Positions 10,693-11,820 of a stretch of DNA of 11,820 bases are shown piece by piece. A program made the translations under genes and the position numbers. The stretch is taken from contig JBDRGC010000267.1 in assembly GCA_043818215.1 (NCBI GenBank), positions 1 to 11,820 on the forward strand, in the 5' to 3' direction. Each line of letters begins with the position of its first letter. Position 1 is the stretch's first letter. Below the pieces are notes generated by a model. It did no database searches. It saw nothing but the letters and a program-made list of their open reading frames with translations, and was not told where the DNA came from. This DNA comes from JBDRGC01 sp043818215. Lineage in GTDB: Bacteria > Chloroflexota > Anaerolineae > Anaerolineales > UBA11858.

Positions 10693-11820
10693 TCATGCCA
10701 AAAACCATTCATGCCAGGGCAATAAAGTGAAATCACTTCTGCTTTGTTTTTGTTGACCATCATAAAGCACAAAATTATTGGTCTCTACATTTAACAGAGA
10801 TTGATAGTAGAGCAAATTTTTACTCATCCCGCGCTGATAAGTTTGTCCCGATTTGATTTCTACCAAATTTAATTTGCCCCCCTCCTCATAAACTAAATCT
10901 ACCTCATGCCCTGCCTTATCGCGCAGATAAAAGAATCTTTTGTGCGTATATTGATTTAGGTTTTCCTTGATGATTTCACTGATAATGAAATTTTCAAAAA
11001 TTTGTCCTTTTAGATAATGCTCTTTATAATTCTCAACATTTTTAATCCCTAAAAAATAAGCCAAAACACCAATATCATAAAAATATAATTTTGGCGATTT
11101 ACGCAACCGCTTCTTTATATTTGTGGAATATGGCTGAAGAGTAAAAACCAAATAACTTTGGCGCAAAATAGATAACCAAGACTTGACCGTATTAGGGGAA
11201 ATCCCAACGCTATTTGCCAAACTTGTATAGTTGATTACATTCCCAACATTTGCCGCACAACTGGTTAGAAAATTAACAAACCTATCTTTGTTTTCTATGT
11301 TAAGTAGAGAGGTCACATCACGCTCTACATAAGTTTCAATATAGTTGGGATACCAATCAGCGGGATTCAGTTGATGATCGTAAATGCGCGGATAAAAACC
11401 AGAAACAAAAAACTCTTTATACTCCTCAAACCAATAAATTGTATTTATTAATTCTCGTAAAGAAAAAGGCAATAAAACAAATTTTGCCACTCTACCAGCT
11501 AAGGTCTGTGAGATTTTTTCATTCAATGAGAAATTTTGAGAACCAGAAATGACAAACTCAAGTTCTGGATCATCATCAACCATCACCTGTATATAGGAAA
11601 AAAGTTCAGGCACTCGTTGAACTTCATCTATGATCATTTTTTTACTTTGCGCCAAAAAGCCTTGAGGGTCTTCAAGAGCAAAATTGCGCTCAATTGGATT
11701 TTCTAAATTAAAATAACGATAATCAGGAAAGATATTTCTAATCAAAGTCGTCTTTCCCGATTGCCTGGGCCCTGTAATCGCAATGACAGGGAATTTATGC
11801 GATAATTCTAAAACTTTGGG
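10693..11820 (-). CDS. AAA_14/DUF4143 ATPase (lacks its first 7 residues at the window edge)
   Basis: Across the circle junction this gene is 382 aa, with its start at 162. Residue numbers refer to the full protein. The N-terminal AAA_14 domain has Walker A GPRQSGKTT (24-32), Walker B MIIDEVQ (D72, E73), a sensor-like FVISGSQNF (97-104) and LAGRV (R117). A winged-helix region (about 205-235) precedes the DUF4143 part with YFYDIGVLAYFLG. Near the C-terminus, E313-V-D315 and L-V-E328-I-K330 give the D-ExK pattern of the PD-(D/E)XK nuclease fold. Proteins of this family are widespread, often in many copies per genome and often near mobile or defence regions; their job is largely unknown. The gene is AT-rich compared with the kinase. 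Nothing in it suggests a replication initiator. Confidence 0.9.
   Translation of the reverse strand, partial: PKVLELSHKFPVIAITGPRQSGKTTLIRNIFPDYRYFNLENPIERNFALEDPQGFLAQSKKMIIDEVQRVPELFSYIQVMVDDDPELEFVISGSQNFSLNEKISQTLAGRVAKFVLLPFSLRELINTIYWFEEYKEFFVSGFYPRIYDHQLNPADWYPNYIETYVERDVTSLLNIENKDRFVNFLTSCAANVGNVINYTSLANSVGISPNTVKSWLSILRQSYLVFTLQPYSTNIKKRLRKSPKLYFYDIGVLAYFLGIKNVENYKEHYLKGQIFENFIISEIIKENLNQYTHKRFFYLRDKAGHEVDLVYEEGGKLNLVEIKSGQTYQRGMSKNLLYYQSLLNVETNNFVLYDGQQKQSRSDFTLLPWHEWFLA
11680..11820. repeat. Terminal direct repeat, right copy (circular overlap)
   Basis: Exact second copy of bases 1-141. It lies inside the ATPase coding region, covering the Walker A segment. Joining the ends gives one uninterrupted 382-codon frame, which supports a real junction over a chance end repeat. 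Confidence 0.9.

Overview
The window reads as a complete circular contig. Bases 1-141 are repeated exactly at 11680-11820, so the unit is 11,679 bp, and the ATPase gene that runs off the right edge continues at the left edge. The gene content points to an uncultured Chloroflexota, probably Anaerolineae-like: a large NarX/NarL-type fusion regulator, a secreted beta-helix/DUF11 protein ending in a short aromatic tail after an F-P-x4-N motif, and abundant short intergenic repeats. This assignment is an inference from gene style; there is no rRNA or tRNA to confirm it. I see no replication initiator, partition, relaxase, capsid or integrase gene, so whether the circle is a plasmid, an excised element or an assembly loop is open.

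All supported genes lie on the minus strand. In transcription order (high to low coordinates) they are: an AAA_14/DUF4143 ATPase (start at 162 across the junction, stop at 10693); a 123-aa stand-alone degenerate receiver (10348-9977); a 59-aa peptide with a signal sequence (9961-9782); an 83-aa stand-alone LuxR-type HTH protein (9646-9395); a 628-aa protein with a TULIP/P47-like body and a C-terminal jacalin lectin domain (9274-7388); a broken copy of the receiver gene (7306-7164); a 699-aa secreted beta-helix/DUF11 surface protein (7089-4990); a repeat-rich 1.5-kb stretch with a MITE, palindromic elements, a C-terminal gene remnant and a DUF5372 (Y4bD-type) gene; and a 1069-aa membrane histidine kinase fused to a receiver and a LuxR HTH (3477-268).

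The most interesting part is a possible regulatory and secretion module. Two identical 21-bp palindromes sit upstream of the receiver gene and of the LuxR gene, each followed by a TATATA element. A degraded third copy (15 of 19 positions) precedes the receiver remnant in front of the surface-protein gene. Intact receiver plus small secreted peptide, and receiver remnant plus large secreted protein, look like two versions of one cassette. The LuxR protein and the HTH of the fusion kinase are clear paralogues, so one or both may bind the palindrome. A testable reading is an envelope-sensing circuit controlling a secreted peptide, a lectin and a surface protein.

The second theme is repeats. Degenerate arrays of period 7, 8, 8 and 10 bp lie between genes. 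A pair of inverted heptamer arrays lies inside the kinase gene and encodes an extra segment in its ATP lid. Long G/C homopolymers (11 in the kinase gene, 10 touching the receiver start codon) could be phase-variable.
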